NCBI GenBank assembly: GCA_940337035.1 | Contig: CALNHX010003564.1 | Span: 62,001-126,000 of the forward strand | Direction: 5' to 3' | Source: Agriotes lineatus | Taxonomy: Eukaryota; Arthropoda; Insecta; Coleoptera; Elateridae | Length of the DNA stretch: 64,000 nucleotides | Shown here: positions 11,463-23,009 of the stretch, one piece after another | Numbering within the stretch: position 1 is the first letter of the stretch | Layout of the letters: every line of letters starts with the position of its first letter | Made by a program: the position numbers and the translations under genes | Notes under the pieces: generated by a model | Database searches by the model: none | Seen by the model: only the letters and a program-made list of their open reading frames with translations | What the model was told of the DNA's origin: nothing

Positions 11463-11581
11463 TGTGGGGTAATTGACAATTTAGTTAGTATTGGACTGGT
11501 AGAACTTCCAGAAAACAAGCTTGGTGTTGTATTTACAGTTTTATAATAAATTCTTAATAATTATTATGTCCCTATTGTTCA
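11463..11581 (+). repeat. 3' LTR of the decayed LTR element
   Basis: Follows a polypurine tract and begins TGTGGGG. Carries a polyadenylation-like ATAATAAA and ends in CA. It abuts the Penelope-like fragment on its right. Confidence 0.6.
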
Positions 11582-11599
11582 TGAATGTCATTTTTTTTT

Positions 11600-12238
11600 G
11601 GACATCTATCTCCAGTAGTCAGTAACATCTACATGGAAGACTTTGAAGAATGAGCTATATCTCAATGTGAGAACAGGCCTAGTCTATGGCTGCGATACGT
11701 AGATGATACGTTCGTAATATGGCCCCATGGAAGAGAGACGTTGGACAGCTTTCTGGAACATCTCAATAATCAAGCTCAAACAATTAAGTTCGCGATGGAA
11801 ATAGAATCGGAAAGTAAACTCCCATACCTAGACGTACTAGTCCAGAAGAATGGTGACACGGTACAAACAAAGGTATATCAAAAACCAACCCATATGGGGA
11901 GATACCTACACTACGATTCTAACCACCACAAACGTGTCATTGCGAGATGCCTATATAGCTGAGGCAAGACCATATGCTCGGAGGAAGAAGACCTTAAACG
12001 AGGAATTGAGATAATCACAGAAATGCTGCAAGCTAATGGCTACCCAAAAAGAACTCTAAACCAAACGCTAAAAGAGATGGACAGAAATACAATACCGACA
12101 GGGGATGAGAAAACGGAGCCAACAACCATGGCCGACAAACTGAGAAGAATCGGAAATTCACTAAATTATCCCGTGATGGACTCCGCCTTCAGTATTCGGC
12201 CGAATTCAAATTGGGCCAAAGCGGTAACAAGTTAAACT
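11600..12238 (+). pseudogene. Penelope-like element reverse transcriptase, C-terminal part
   Basis: One frame from 11600 to 12235, with stops only near 11651 and 11960, reads LSPVVSNIYMEDFEE, LWLRYVDDTFVIWPHG, LPYLDVLVQKNG, KVYQKPTHMGRYLHYDSNHH. YVDD is the polymerase catalytic box. The order YVDD, then LPYLDVLV, then KPTHxxRYLHYDSNHH is specific to Penelope-like elements. Fingers and most of the palm are missing on the left, and the GIY-YIG endonuclease that normally follows is not seen before the last stop. The few lesions suggest a moderately recent 5'-truncated copy. Confidence 0.85.
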
Positions 12239-12429
12239 CCCTGGGGTCTGCATGACTACATTCCCAGACCCCGGGGCTTTCCCGATATAATCACCGCTTT
12301 GCGCTAAAATGCTGCAATTTCTGGCATCGCACATACGAGAGTATATCAAAATCTTCCTGGAAAAGCATTACTAGCAGATATAAAAACATTTATTTAACAT
12401 TATTTTTCTACATGAGAACCTTCTAACTC
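12239..12429. other. Short spacer between Penelope-like and mariner fragments
   Basis: Contains a small hairpin near 12238-12275 (CCCTGGGGTCTG paired with CAGACCCCGGGG), possibly the tail of the Penelope-like insertion. No gene seen. Confidence 0.3.
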
Positions 12430-12815
12430 AAGATCTTTTCCATACCGGGTCGCCATCGCTCTAATCCACTTCTGTCAAATCCAGGAGGCTGTGATTTGAA
12501 CCGCTGCAAAGCAGCACGTTTTGCATCAGAAATGGATTCTCAGCGAATTCTCTTCAGATGCTCCTTCAACTTTGGAAACAAAAAGTAGTCTGAACGGGCA
12601 TGCGGAAGCAATTCCCAACGGTATTCTCGCAAAACAGCTATTGAAATCGCGGATGAATGCGCCGGGGCGTTATCCTGATGAAACAAAATTGGGCGGTGCA
12701 GTTTTCCTGGCCGTTTCAACAGCAGAGCGCCGTGGAAAACATCAGCGTAGTAACTCCCCGTAACTGTTGCGAAGAATATCTGTCGGTTTCCACTCAAGTT
12801 TTGTCAAAAACTTCA
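12430..12815 (-). pseudogene. Mariner-type transposase, C-terminal half, with internal deletion
   Basis: The - strand gives FFATVTGSYYADVFHGALLL, RPILFHQDNAPAHSS, VLREYRWELLPHARSDYFLF, PKLKEHLKRIR, then further mariner-like sequence (GFDRSGLERW-type) to about 12430. The Asp of HQDNAPAH is a catalytic residue of the DDE/D domain. The stretch that normally holds the third catalytic Asp (between LLPH and SDYFLF) is shortened by about eight residues, so the copy is inactive. The N-terminal half is missing and the frame breaks near 12540. Confidence 0.85.
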
Positions 12816-13001
12816 CGACTTAAATAAAACAATTATTTAAGGAAAGCAGTGGTAAAACTTTATGAATGTAGTAAATACATTCACCAGAAATAATATACAA
12901 TAAAACATTAAATTCTAGAACAAAAAATAAATGCGTATAAAACAACATCGAAGTAAATAAAATATACGTATTATTTATAAACATAAAGAATAAATAACAA
13001 C

Positions 13002-13172
13002 CTACTTCGCAGTCATTTTCTTCTGATGTTCTTGGGTAATGGAGGTATTCGGCTTATGCTTCTCCTTGACAAATTTGAAGATGTGGGCATCGTCAGGGCA
13101 GTTTCTCCAAAACCTATCGATGATTTGTAGAACTGCTTGAAGTGATTCTCCAAAGTAGGTTGAAAATCGGCA
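13002..13172 (-). CDS. Possible terminal exon of an unidentified gene
   Basis: An open stretch of 56 codons ends at a TAG (13002-13004). It includes GESLQAVLQIIDRFWRNC and PDDAHIFKFVKEKHK, and ends in a basic tail EHQKKMTAK. Composition is like an ordinary soluble protein (amphipathic helix, then a charged tail). Unlike the surrounding relics it has no stop or frame break. Upstream on the - strand is a pyrimidine-rich run (TTTCTTTCTGTTGCC) with AG soon after, so a splice acceptor is possible. I do not recognise the family. It could equally be part of an unrecognised transposon. There is no partner exon that I can identify to the right. Confidence 0.3.
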   Translation of the reverse strand, partial: CRFSTYFGESLQAVLQIIDRFWRNCPDDAHIFKFVKEKHKPNTSITQEHQKKMTAK

Positions 13173-13259
13173 ACAGAAAGAAATGCATATAAATAATCCT
13201 AAATAGTTTTGATAAATAATCTAATGTTGATTATTACACACAACTGCGGTATGACTGAT

Positions 13260-13446
13260 ATCATTTTCAAAATATAAACGCAACAAACTTACATATAATT
13301 TTGCTCGTGTTAAGAGTCATTGGGCTAGTTGCCCTTAGAGAACTGCCCTCGGAACATTTTTTATTGCAACCAGCACTCAACCCTTGGCATGTGCAAAATT
13401 ATCGGTAAGTATATCTTGCCCTTGTTATATTACTAATGAAAATGAT
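13260..13446. repeat. Palindromic MITE, copy 2
   Basis: Same structure as 3643-3847: left arm TCAAAATATAAAC then CTTACATATAATTTT, centre TTGCCCTTAGAGAACTGCCC, right arm TTGCAACCAGCAC then AAAATTATCGGTAAGTATA and TTGTTATATTACTAATGA. This copy's inner left arm has diverged (GGGCTAGTTGCCC). Having two copies lets the ends be placed near ATCATTTTCA. Confidence 0.8.
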
Positions 13447-13449
13447 TAC

Positions 13450-16400
13450 TGTTGCGTATTTAATTATTGTATAAAGGAACTATTACGGTACTTTTGTAGC
13501 TTCCCCTGTATTAGCAAAAATTTGCTAGTCGAATTTTTATCCCTAAGTATTAATAGGTTGCTTTTCGGTAATATTGCATGCATTAGGATACGCCTAGTTA
13601 GCTGTGTTTTAGTTTTTAAACATTAATTATAATTAATAAGTAGTTTCGCGTGCAGCCCCCCTAGTAATTTGCCAGATTTCATTAATTAGATTTATTTTTG
13701 GCTCCATTCCTACAAATATTAGAGACTGGTGGTTAGGCAACTTTACATGCATTTATTATAAACTATTCTCTGGCCTGAGTTATTGCTAGAACAACTTTGT
13801 TATCTCTTGTTGCAGTCTAATCTTTCAGGAAGTTTTTCTGGGTTTCACTTGCTCAAAAATTTTGTTATCTTGTAACTTGTGGAGCTGGTGTTGAAATTCT
13901 GATTTCTTTTCAAGCAAAATTGCCGTGCTAGTTGGTTATTCCCTTCAGCTTAGTGCTTCGAAGAGCCCTTTTTCTGAGCTCATCTCCGGATAGTCGTATG
14001 GAGGACCTAGAAGCACTCATGCTTTGTTTCGAGTGTTCGTAATTGTTAGATAGTTGCTTTACTTACGTCCTACCGCTACTGCGGACCTATGGCCGATTCC
14101 ACGTTCCCTGACTTCACACCATCTTTAGGTAAGATAAGGCCCTATCTTCTTAATCGAGGGCTCACTTGGGAATTCTTGTATGTTTTTCGCCATCTCCCGT
14201 TGGGATTAACAATCTCCTGTTGGGATTGAACATCCCCCGTTGAGAATTACTTTGCTGAAATTCACTCTGTCGATCTGGGCTTCTGAAACTGACAAATTGG
14301 CTGTGTATTTTGCAACCCCAGTGGAGTTACGCGTGGGAATAAGCGTCCGCACCACACCTACCTGCAAGCCACCCACGGCTTTCATAGCTTGCACCGCCAT
14401 TAGCATTTGTTGCCGTGACCTTCATCTCTCTGCTGCTCCAGGTGCGCCAGACTACATGGAAGCAAACGGAAAGGTTAGATTTGGATGTACATTCCTGCAG
14501 GCAAGACGCTAGTATAGTTATTATCCGTTGCGCCGGGTGTATTTTATATTAGAATAGTTGCGTGCTTCGTACAGTTAGAAACTAGGGCATGCTTTACAAA
14601 TCGTAACCCTTCGTGTACTTTTGCTTAGGCTATGCGAATCATTAGCACAGATCGTACGAGGGTAGGTTATGTGCCTCGTTCTTTTGTAGGTGTTTTCGTT
14701 TATGATATATGTTAGGGCTGCCGCAAAATTTCGTGCGGCCACTTTTTTTCAGTTTATTAAATAAAGTTAATTAGGCTTACCAGAGTCCTGTCGGCCTGGA
14801 CAACGGTTCTTCGGCTTGAATGTGTGGGCGCTTCGAGCATTGATAGCATCTTATTAGAATGGTGCTCTTTACTTACCCGGTAGCACGCGATAGCTGTGTT
14901 TGACGGCTTAGCGCTGTTTTGGAAATGTGTACTCCGCCATTTGCGTTCGAAACTTATAGCGTGAAGTTAGTCATTATACAACGGTAGTGAATCGTGTGCC
15001 GACCACGGAGCCGTTTGTTCAAATTCAAGTTCCCGCTAGCCGTTTACGCAAATTTGTTCTACGCCTGTTCAAAACCTGTTAAAGAGCAGATCTAAGTGTT
15101 TGCTAAAATATTCATGGATACCCTGATGTCTTTCTATTACTAGGGACCTCGGCGTTATTGTGTGCCCACGCTAAACGTACGTTGCTCCGACAGCTAGAAA
15201 TTTTTGAGTAACGTTTTAACGTCAATTAGAGCTAACCTTCGGGGCTAAACGTTAGCCAGAATAAACTTGTATTGCTCTGTACCGGCGTATTACTTGTTGT
15301 GCCCGCTCTGGGACCTGTATATATAAATATTGTACTTTTTTTCTTAATTATTGCCTCTGCGGCGCCCGTTTATAATTTTTCTGGTCGATTTGCTGGAATT
15401 ATCTCTACCTTGTGATGGTCCGACGCAAGGATTAAGCGACGTTGAGGACCTGGCGCCCTCTCCTCTTTATTCTCTTTCAGCGTAGCTGGAACCCCGACCC
15501 TTCTCGGCGAGTTAGCCCAATTAGGCCGATAGTTACCAGCCGGAAAAATACCTACTTACTATAACTTTCGCCACCAGGTAAGGCCAAAACCCTTTATCCT
15601 TCCTCACAGAACGTGTGTAACGTTTCACCCCCTTACTGAGGGCCGGATTCCTGGTATAAACTGAAGCAGCTTGTTCTACAAGTACAGAATACATAAGGGA
15701 TAAGCTGTTCTTGGCATAAAATGAGGAATAACTTATCTGGTCGTTGTAGGGGCGTACACTGCGCTGGCTGTGGAATAAGTGATCATCTGATGCATATTTT
15801 AACCTGAACTTCTGACAAATTTAAAATATTATTGTTGGTTAAGATGGCTGAATATAATGTGCGTGTGTTTGAATCGGACAATGACGAGGAGTTAATAAAT
15901 TGTATTGCAAGACCAAGAAGAGAAAAAACACAGCGAGAAATTCAATTATTTTTATGACCTGGACGATGGACAATTTTATATTAGATTTACAACTGTACAA
16001 CTGTAAAATTGCTGCACCTATCGTGTTTACCGCCTTTATTTGGTATGATGCACTAACCAAACGTACACAGTAAAACCACAATAGTAGAACGAACTGAACT
16101 ATGCTGCAACGCTGCGAATATGATGCTATGTCTTTGGCTACCAGGCTACCAGTGTCATTAAATGTAGAATTTTAGACTAACCTTCGAATAAAGTTACCTG
16201 GTAGAACGTTTACAATTCTATTCGAAGTATAAGATTTGACAAATATATTCCAGGTATTACTATATCCTGGTTAATACTAGCATTGTAAAACCGGCCCTAA
16301 GGGCGTTATAAATATATACCTCGGGTTAATTCAAATATATATTTATAACACCAGGAAAAAACACCTTGTAATTAGCATACATATATTGATTTTAACTATT
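13450..16400. other. Unassigned stretch, GC-richer than its surroundings
   Basis: No convincing protein on either strand. From about 13900 to 15620 the base composition is nearer 45-50% GC than the window's usual 33%, which suggests an insertion of different origin, perhaps LTR and leader of a retroelement. TATGTTAGGGCTGCCG near 14707 could start an LTR with AATAAA at 14760, and TGGCGCCCTCTCC (15448-15460) looks like a primer-binding site, but no second LTR is present. Short open stretches at 14206-14406 and 14240-14512 overlap each other on opposite strands and are not supported. Confidence 0.3.
14191..14250 (+). repeat. Three tandem units of about 20 bp
   Basis: CATCTCCCGTTGGGATTAA, CAATCTCCTGTTGGGATTGAA and CATCCCCCGTTGAGAATTA follow each other directly. 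A minisatellite seed within the GC-richer stretch. Confidence 0.75.
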
Positions 16401-16401
16401 A

Positions 16402-16975
16402 GTCCAGTCAAATGGTGCTCAAAAAGGGCGAATAGGGGAAAGTTTTGGTGGAGTTTTGATATTTGGTTCCTATATATTTTTTGGGTCGCTGTACACGAAT
16501 ATCAGGTTTGCCAACAAAAATTTTGACCGGAAACACGTTTTTTAAAGCAAAAATGGTGTAAAAAGCGGTTTGTTTAAGTTTTTCTAAAATTACCCGAAAG
16601 CTATCCATTTTTCGTAAATGTTCAACCTATATGAATTGAAAGAAGATACAATGTCCTACATTTTGTGTACTTGAGGTTTTTTACTCCAACCGCGAGAGCG
16701 CCGCGAAGTTGTAGTCCAATCAAATGGTAGAAAATAGGGGAAAGTTTTGGTGAAGTTTTGATATTTGGTTCCTATTTGTGTTTTGGGTCGCTGTACACGA
16801 ATATCAGGTTTACCAACAAGAATTTTGACCGGAAACACGTTTTTTAAGCAAAAATGGTGTGAAATCGAGATTTTTGTAGTTTTTCGAAGATTACTTGAAA
16901 ACTATCCAATTTCGTAAATGTTGAACCTATATGAAATGAAAGAGGATAAAATTTCCTACTTTATTGGTCAGTAAA
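16402..16975. repeat. Two tandem copies of a repeat of about 309 bp
   Basis: The unit starting near 16402 (CAGTCAAATGGT) recurs near 16711 (CAATCAAATGGT). Shared landmarks are AGGGGAAAGTTTTGGTG, GGTCGCTGTACACGAATATC, TTTTGACCGGAAACACG and AACCTATATGAA, each displaced by about 309 bp. The second unit diverges after about 16975. On the - strand both units read nearly the same peptide (VGKPDIRVQRPK), but each is closed by stops, so a shared protein is doubtful. Satellite-like origin or a piece of an element duplicated in place. Confidence 0.85.
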
Positions 16976-17282
16976 ATTTGTCAGCAGAGAACGCAATGTT
17001 TGTGAAGGTATTTGACTATCACTTATTAGTCAAGAAGGTATATGATTATCACAGTTGTTATGTACATTATCAAAAGTTAGTACATGCGTAACTATGCATT
17101 TTGCCGTTTTTCATTGGTTGATATTGCAGGGAGTGGTATAATCATATGTAATGCAACTAGTGAGGTCTTGGTTATCAAATAATCATTTCTGTTTACACGA
17201 AATATATTGTTTGGCAATCACGCGAATTCGAAGGACGAACGCGATTGGTTTATTTGATATGAGGAAAATAGTCCGATAAATG

Positions 17283-17374
17283 TAGTATGGCTAAGGAATA
17301 GTTCTTAATTTATGAACACAACTATAAGTCACTTAAAAATAAAATGCCAATTTGACTATTCCTTAGCCATACTA
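17283..17374. repeat. 92-bp MITE with 20-bp inverted ends
   Basis: TAGTATGGCTAAGGAATAGT (17283-17302) and its exact reverse complement ACTATTCCTTAGCCATACTA (17355-17374) flank about 52 bp of AT-rich DNA. A terminal TA on each side would fit a Tc1/mariner-type target site. Confidence 0.75.
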
Positions 17375-17379
17375 GATGA

Positions 17380-20300
17380 AATTAATAGTTGAACATACTT
17401 ACATAAGAAGTTATAAAGTAGGTCGTTTACACTCGAGTAGAACTAGACCAGGAAAGCGCATTGAAGTCAACTAAATTAATATGGCGACGTTCGGAAACTG
17501 TTTACAATATTGACGTATTAGTTATTTGTTATCGTTATTGATTTAATACAGTGGTTGATAATGGCCATTTGTGAAAATTAAACCGTTAGTGAGTTGATTT
17601 ATCGGTACAGGAGTTTGGGTAAATAAATTCAAACTATGGGCAGTATCTAAATCTGTAATGCTACCTAAAATACACAAAATTTCATGTTTACCGGCGGTGT
17701 TTATGGTATGTATCATAATATAATATATACAGTGTGTTTGATAGCGTAGTTAACATATGGAAACATTAGTGGTAAATGGCCCGTGCGTAGCAACGCTTTG
17801 TCGGATCTGTTTACGTGCATAAACTCTATTCACTTACATCGATGCGCTCAAGTTATTGGCCGTCGTAGATACCTCAATTTTGGCTATCTTATAATTGATT
17901 TCGCATACGCTGCCATTTAATTTTAAATTATAATAAAACTTTACAAACCTCCCAATGTTGTGTATGCATCGTGAGATGCGCTGTATAACAGTACAGTATT
18001 CGTAAATATGTAATAATATTTCACCAAGTAATTGACCACCAAGCATTCGTAATATGAGTTTTCATTTGTTTCAGAACCTTGACAAAACTTCAAGCATACC
18101 ATCTGATGTAATAGCAACATATTTTTCCGATTCTGTCGATTGACGCCACAGGCTTCAGGTATAAATTAAAACAATTCTTACGTAAACTTGGAAAAAAATT
18201 GTTAGCAGCCATAAACGCTACTGACTCATAAATAATCTATGAAAAATGGGTGACACTTATATTAATAATGACTTTTATAAAGTGGTCTATTACTCATTTA
18301 ATTGTAATTCTTAAAATAACTCATCAATTACATACCAAATTAGCCTACCTTCTCAACTTGGGTAAATTATTGCTGTATTTGATTACCTAGTTATTGATTT
18401 GATACTACACGTTTTCTGATTTGGAACTGTTTTTCCTTAAAGCTAAGGGTGTGATATCGAAAAATTGGCACATAGTTAAATTGTTGAATCTAGTCGGTTA
18501 TACTTAATAGTTGCAACTCATTTGTTTCTGACGTTCAAAACGTGAAACATTAATATTTATTATCATACAACTCATAATCTTTTGCTCAATAAACCAATTA
18601 AATTAAAACAAAAGTAAGAAAAGCAGCCTGTAGCCTACGTGTAGTAGAAGTTAGTTTAATTCATGATATAATTTGGTACTTCATAATTTTTAAAATAAAT
18701 AATAAAATACCTGTATCAATTTTTAGTTGTGTTACCCATAGATCTAAAAATAGATATTTACAACTTATAATAATGTGCTCTTTAAATTGTATCACAGTTA
18801 AACAATTTATCTTGAATTTCTACAGGATCCGTAAGTCAAGATTATATACCCTTGTAACAAGACTTTTTGTCTGAATAAGATTTAAGTTTGTCAGCGCACC
18901 AGCGATTAAAATTAAAAACTTCTATCAACTTTAATAACCGAAATTGTCAAACAAGTCATTTTAAGCATAGTAAGTCTTTTGAATGTGCTATAGGTTATTG
19001 TTATTTGAATATACTTACATTAAGCATTAGTTACACCTATCATACTATAAGTAGAATATGAAGGTAAGCAATTCTTGCCCTAGTATCTACACTAGCATGG
19101 GTTTTGCAATAATGCTATACATCGATTTTAACGTTTATATAACTTTTATAACACTTTTGCTTATGTTATTGGTTTTGCCTCATGAGTGGTGTAATCAGTT
19201 TTCCTTCAATATCTCCTTATCAACAATTTATATATAGGTATATATTTAGTTCTAAATAAGTAGTATATATTAATATTTTTGCCGAAAATATTGCTAATCT
19301 TATTTAATCAAACATAAGACTTGTTTGAGTTGGTAAAATAACTGGTACTTGAGAAAATTTATTATTTTTAAGTAATTAGAAATAATTACCGCATAAATAA
19401 TTACCAGTAATTATAATACCTACTAAACCCATGTAGTAAATTAACTTTCTTCAACTTCCATCAAATATAAATTAATAGCAATAATTGTTTTGATGCAGAA
19501 ATAAATTAAACGATATCTACAGAAAGCGTTGTATCTGCATTGTGGTTCGAGGTTTAGAATTAAATCTAGCAAAGAAGTTTAATTGGTTTATGACAATTTG
19601 TGTGTAGTGATCTGATACACAGTATGCAGAGTATATGCAGCGAGTTTAGTGGAATTATTAGTAAATTAGCTGTAGGCCGCGGCACATGCCGCATTTAAAG
19701 CACTGCGCACGTTACGTGGGATGAGCGCAAATCTTCCTGCCACGAATGTTTGTCCTGTATTAGTGTGCCTGAAGTGATGTGAATGATTGCTTTGGGGTTG
19801 GAGTCCTCCGTGTACCAGTTTTCGCAAGGAATCATGGCAGGGCTGGTCCCGACTAGAAAGTCTGGTCTGCTGCTGACAAAGCTCCCCGAGATTTGATTGT
19901 TGCAAGATGTAAAGAGTAAGACACGAAGCTTAAATATAAATCGTAATGCGTACATAGAACGTAAGGCATAGAGCGTGAGCAATTTACCATCCAACTAAAA
20001 ATTTAGTAGAGTAATGCTGAAGTATTTGAATTTTACCGATTCGTTGAAATGTTGACCTGGGAATCTGAGAGTACTAAATTTGTGACATTTAGAATCATAA
20101 TCATCTAGTCATAGATGAATTTTTACGTAAGTTAGTGCTACAAAATGGAATGAAGAACGGGTTACACAAGGTTTGCATCACAATGTCGGAATATATAATT
20201 TTACAAAGGGCAACAACATGAGACAGTTTACTCTGTTATTGACTAATTTATGTATAAAAAATATTGCTGCCATCTCCCTCTGCAGGCCAAGCTTGAAAAT

Positions 20301-20430
20301 TCCAAACGAATATCAAGATATTTATTAATGTGTGGATATCGACCCCGCTGCTTAAAGCACAAATATTTTATGAATTTAGTTTGAACTGTTCAAATTTTTT
20401 GTTCGTACAGTAATATTCCTGGATTTTAAA
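17380..20430. other. 3 kb with no recognised gene
   Basis: AT-rich throughout. I see no transposon protein, RNA gene or long open frame. Two overlapping minus-strand stretches at 19666-19994 (79 and 99 codons) lack any recognisable motif. TATACAGTGTGTTTGA at about 17727 resembles the terminus of the foldback at 57163, but no partner end was found. Confidence 0.4.
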
Positions 20431-21200
20431 CAGTGGATCAAAATTCTAATTTTAATTTAACCATATTATTATAAAGTAATATTATTGGTTTAGTATTAGT
20501 AAATTCTGAGGTAACCCGCATTAAGAAGCCTAGATTTTTTAATAAATGTGTAACAATATTTTCAATATGATTTTCCCAATTAAGTGATACTCTGTTTAAA
20601 ACTGTATTGTTAATTTTATGATTAAACATTACATTGTTGCTTTTACGTACGTAAGTCATGAATTTACATTATTCAACATTAAACAGCAGATTATTATTCA
20701 CACTCCAATTTGAAACAGCTAAGATCCTGTTGCTATAGATTGGCATCATGTGCAGTTCGAACTTCTCTGAAAACCTTCAAATCATCAACAAACATAAGAT
20801 AATTCGAGTGGCTTACAACGCCTGGGAAGTCATTTATGAAGATGAGAAAGAGAGTTGGTCCCAGGTTGCTACGCTGTGGAATACCCGAGGGAGTTGAGTG
20901 TTTTTGCGAGGTAGTTCCATTAAATTTAACAAACTGATACCTATTCTGCAAGTAAGATTGAAATAAATTAAATAAGTCCAGGCTAAAACCAAATGAATAG
21001 TTTTTTAAATAATAAATCATGTTTTATCTTGTCAAAAGCTTTGGCAAAGGCCATGTATACAACAACTACTTGTGCACCCCATCGGTAACACGGCTTACAT
21101 AATCGGAAAAATAGCCTCGACTGAGCGGCCTGCCATAAAACCATGCTGTTCATCACACCAAGTATTTTATTGAGATGGTATTTAGCTCGTTACTCAACTC
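20430..21200 (-). pseudogene. LINE reverse transcriptase fragment (Jockey/CR1-type)
   Basis: In - strand order: EQHGFMAGRSVE (about 21150), a frame-shifted MAFAKAFDKIKHDLLFKK region (near 21030), then FGFSLDLFNLFQSYLQNRYQ, GIPQRSNLGPTLFLIFIND and YLMFVDDLKVFREV (21020-20733), then a thumb-like stretch (LNWENHIENIVTHLLKNLGF, 20659-20438). GIPQ and FVDD are reverse transcriptase motifs (usually PQGS and YADD/FADD); the catalytic Asp pair is still there. Several frame shifts and a change of Gly to Arg in the GIPQxS box mark it as dead. It may continue the LINE seen at 23640-25625, interrupted by the intervening DNA. Confidence 0.85.
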
Positions 21201-23000
21201 TGCTTGCAGCATAGATAATTAAAACAAGTTAATAAAGCACAGAGCTGGGGTAAAGCAGGCAACTGCAAGAAGTTACATTAGGAATTTTAATTCATAACTA
21301 CATTGGTAAAGCATTGCAGATTTTAAATGGAATTATTTCAGAATAAATGGCAATAAGGCAGAGCTCAATTCGTCAATTAGTCACAGAAATATCAATTAGC
21401 ATAAATTAAGAGGTTGGTACAAAGTAAAGCCAATCAAAATTCAACAAATCTATCACCAAAGGGTTTATTACATGCGTGTTAAATAAATTTACATGTCAAT
21501 ATAATTGAATAAGTACAGTTCTATGAACTTTTTAAATAAAGGTAAGAAGGACAGAATGTTCTCAATACAGTGCAAAGAGAGCACAATACTAGATCGAATA
21601 AGGCTATAAAGGAATGGAGCGGTAATATTTGAAGAATGGTGAAAAGCAGACAAGTTTTATAAAATGCAAGAAATTCACACTACAGGAAATGAACGAGATT
21701 TGTGTTTATAAAAATGAGTCAATGTAATGACAGAAGTGAACAGACAATCCAAATAAAACATAGTGGGTGGCGCTATAACCTAGTTTAAATACGAACCATG
21801 AACAAACAATAATTGTAGAATTAAGATTCTGTACATTTTTGTAATATAAGTTGTAATTTTAGTTTATAAGTATCTGATTTGTACTCAGTTAACATCCACA
21901 TTTATGAAACCAGATAGGCAATTGTTGTTAACTAACGGGAGAAACAATTGAAATAAAATTTTTTGATGCCAGTGTAATTTGTGTCTCCAAATTATTTGAA
22001 TTTTAAGCTATCTACAATTAAAATATAGTAAAAATAATTACACCATTGTGATCAGCAAATTGTGGAGCATAAGTGGAAGTGTGGGCAACGTTTTCCACAA
22101 CCAAAAAGTAATTTCACCACAGCAAGCTTCCGAACGTGCATCGGTCACCAGCTTAAATTTACGAGGGTCGACTGCAATCAAACCAGGGGTCCAAGACCAG
22201 AGCTGACGACTGCGAGGTATCGTGGGGAGCTGAAGCACCAAGGCCAGCATCTTCAACATCGAAGGCAGCGAGTTCCAGAGAAGATCCAGCTTGGGGCTCC
22301 GTCGGAAGAACGTACCATCATCTGAAAAGTTGAAGGTACAGTAAAAACGTCATTGACAGCTTGAGGAGCCGGAAATTTATGTAGCAGCGAGACGTTACCA
22401 TTTCGAGTAAGCAGCAGGCATATCCAAGTCTCCAGATTAATTATTTTGCCAATAATTAACCAAGTTATAATTGTGAGGTTAGTTGAGCGTATAACAAATG
22501 AATTAACCCAAGCGGCGTCGGTTTACATCACGAAACAACGATCTAAAAACAAAACACCATTAGTGACGCTTAATAAAGCGCGATATTCGAATTACCTGAT
22601 AATTTGTTTCATAGATTTGCTTTTGAATTAACTTGTAACCACACAGAAACGACCGCACGAAAGATCAATTTGGTGATAGATAAATTTGACAGCGCAGTGA
22701 GTCTGCGCGTTGTTGCTTTTCAATTTCACAGCCCAGTGGCGTAACACGGGAGTTTAAATGTGAACATATCGGTTAACCTAACTTGGAGATTTTGAGTCTA
22801 CATGCCTACTGAAAGCTAGCCATAAATTAAATTTACTTGCAGATGTTCGAATTACTATAAAGGACAAAACACTACCATCACTGAACCCATTTATACAATT
22901 ATTTGATTACTTTTGATCAGTCAGAATTTGATTTCAATAAAACAATAAGGAAGTGTAGTTAGTATTTATTAATTATCATCATCATATCTCTACATTATAT
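21200..23000. other. Unassigned stretch between LINE pieces
   Basis: Mostly AT-rich. 22040-22760 is more GC-rich and has overlapping small open stretches on both strands (22062-22325 +, 22038-22259 -) without a family match. Since LINE reverse transcriptase sequence lies on both sides in the same orientation, some of this may be inserted DNA. I cannot place the ends. Confidence 0.3.
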
Positions 23001-23009
23001 GATAATTTT

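Larger units (their letters stand above)
10111..11581 (+). mobile_element. Small decayed LTR retrotransposon with both LTRs
   Basis: A 5' LTR-like block at 10111-10268 (starts TGTTATGGGTAATTAG, contains AATAAA, ends CCCTAGAACA) resembles a 3' block at 11463-11581 (starts TGTGGGGTAATTG, has CTGGTAGAACTTCCAG and ATAATAAA, ends CCCTATTGTTCA). A purine-rich tract (AAAAAGGGAAGA, about 11451-11462) directly precedes the 3' block, as a polypurine tract should. Between them, two short Gypsy-like protein traces remain: LPFGLVNIAAEIL (reverse transcriptase, near 10770) and GIGLTPSQLLINRRLKRK (integrase C-terminal region, near 10985-11035). Everything else in pol has been lost. No target duplication was found. 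Confidence 0.7.

Noticed and set aside
15640..16297. Harbinger-like element bounded by GGGCCGG (15640) and CCGGCCC (16291)
   Set aside because: The right end resembles the MITE at 61270, but the left end does not continue the similarity and there is no matching 3-bp duplication; only a lone end is credible.
19666..19994. Two overlapping minus-strand open stretches (79 and 99 codons)
   Set aside because: They use different frames of the same DNA, have no motif and no support from context.
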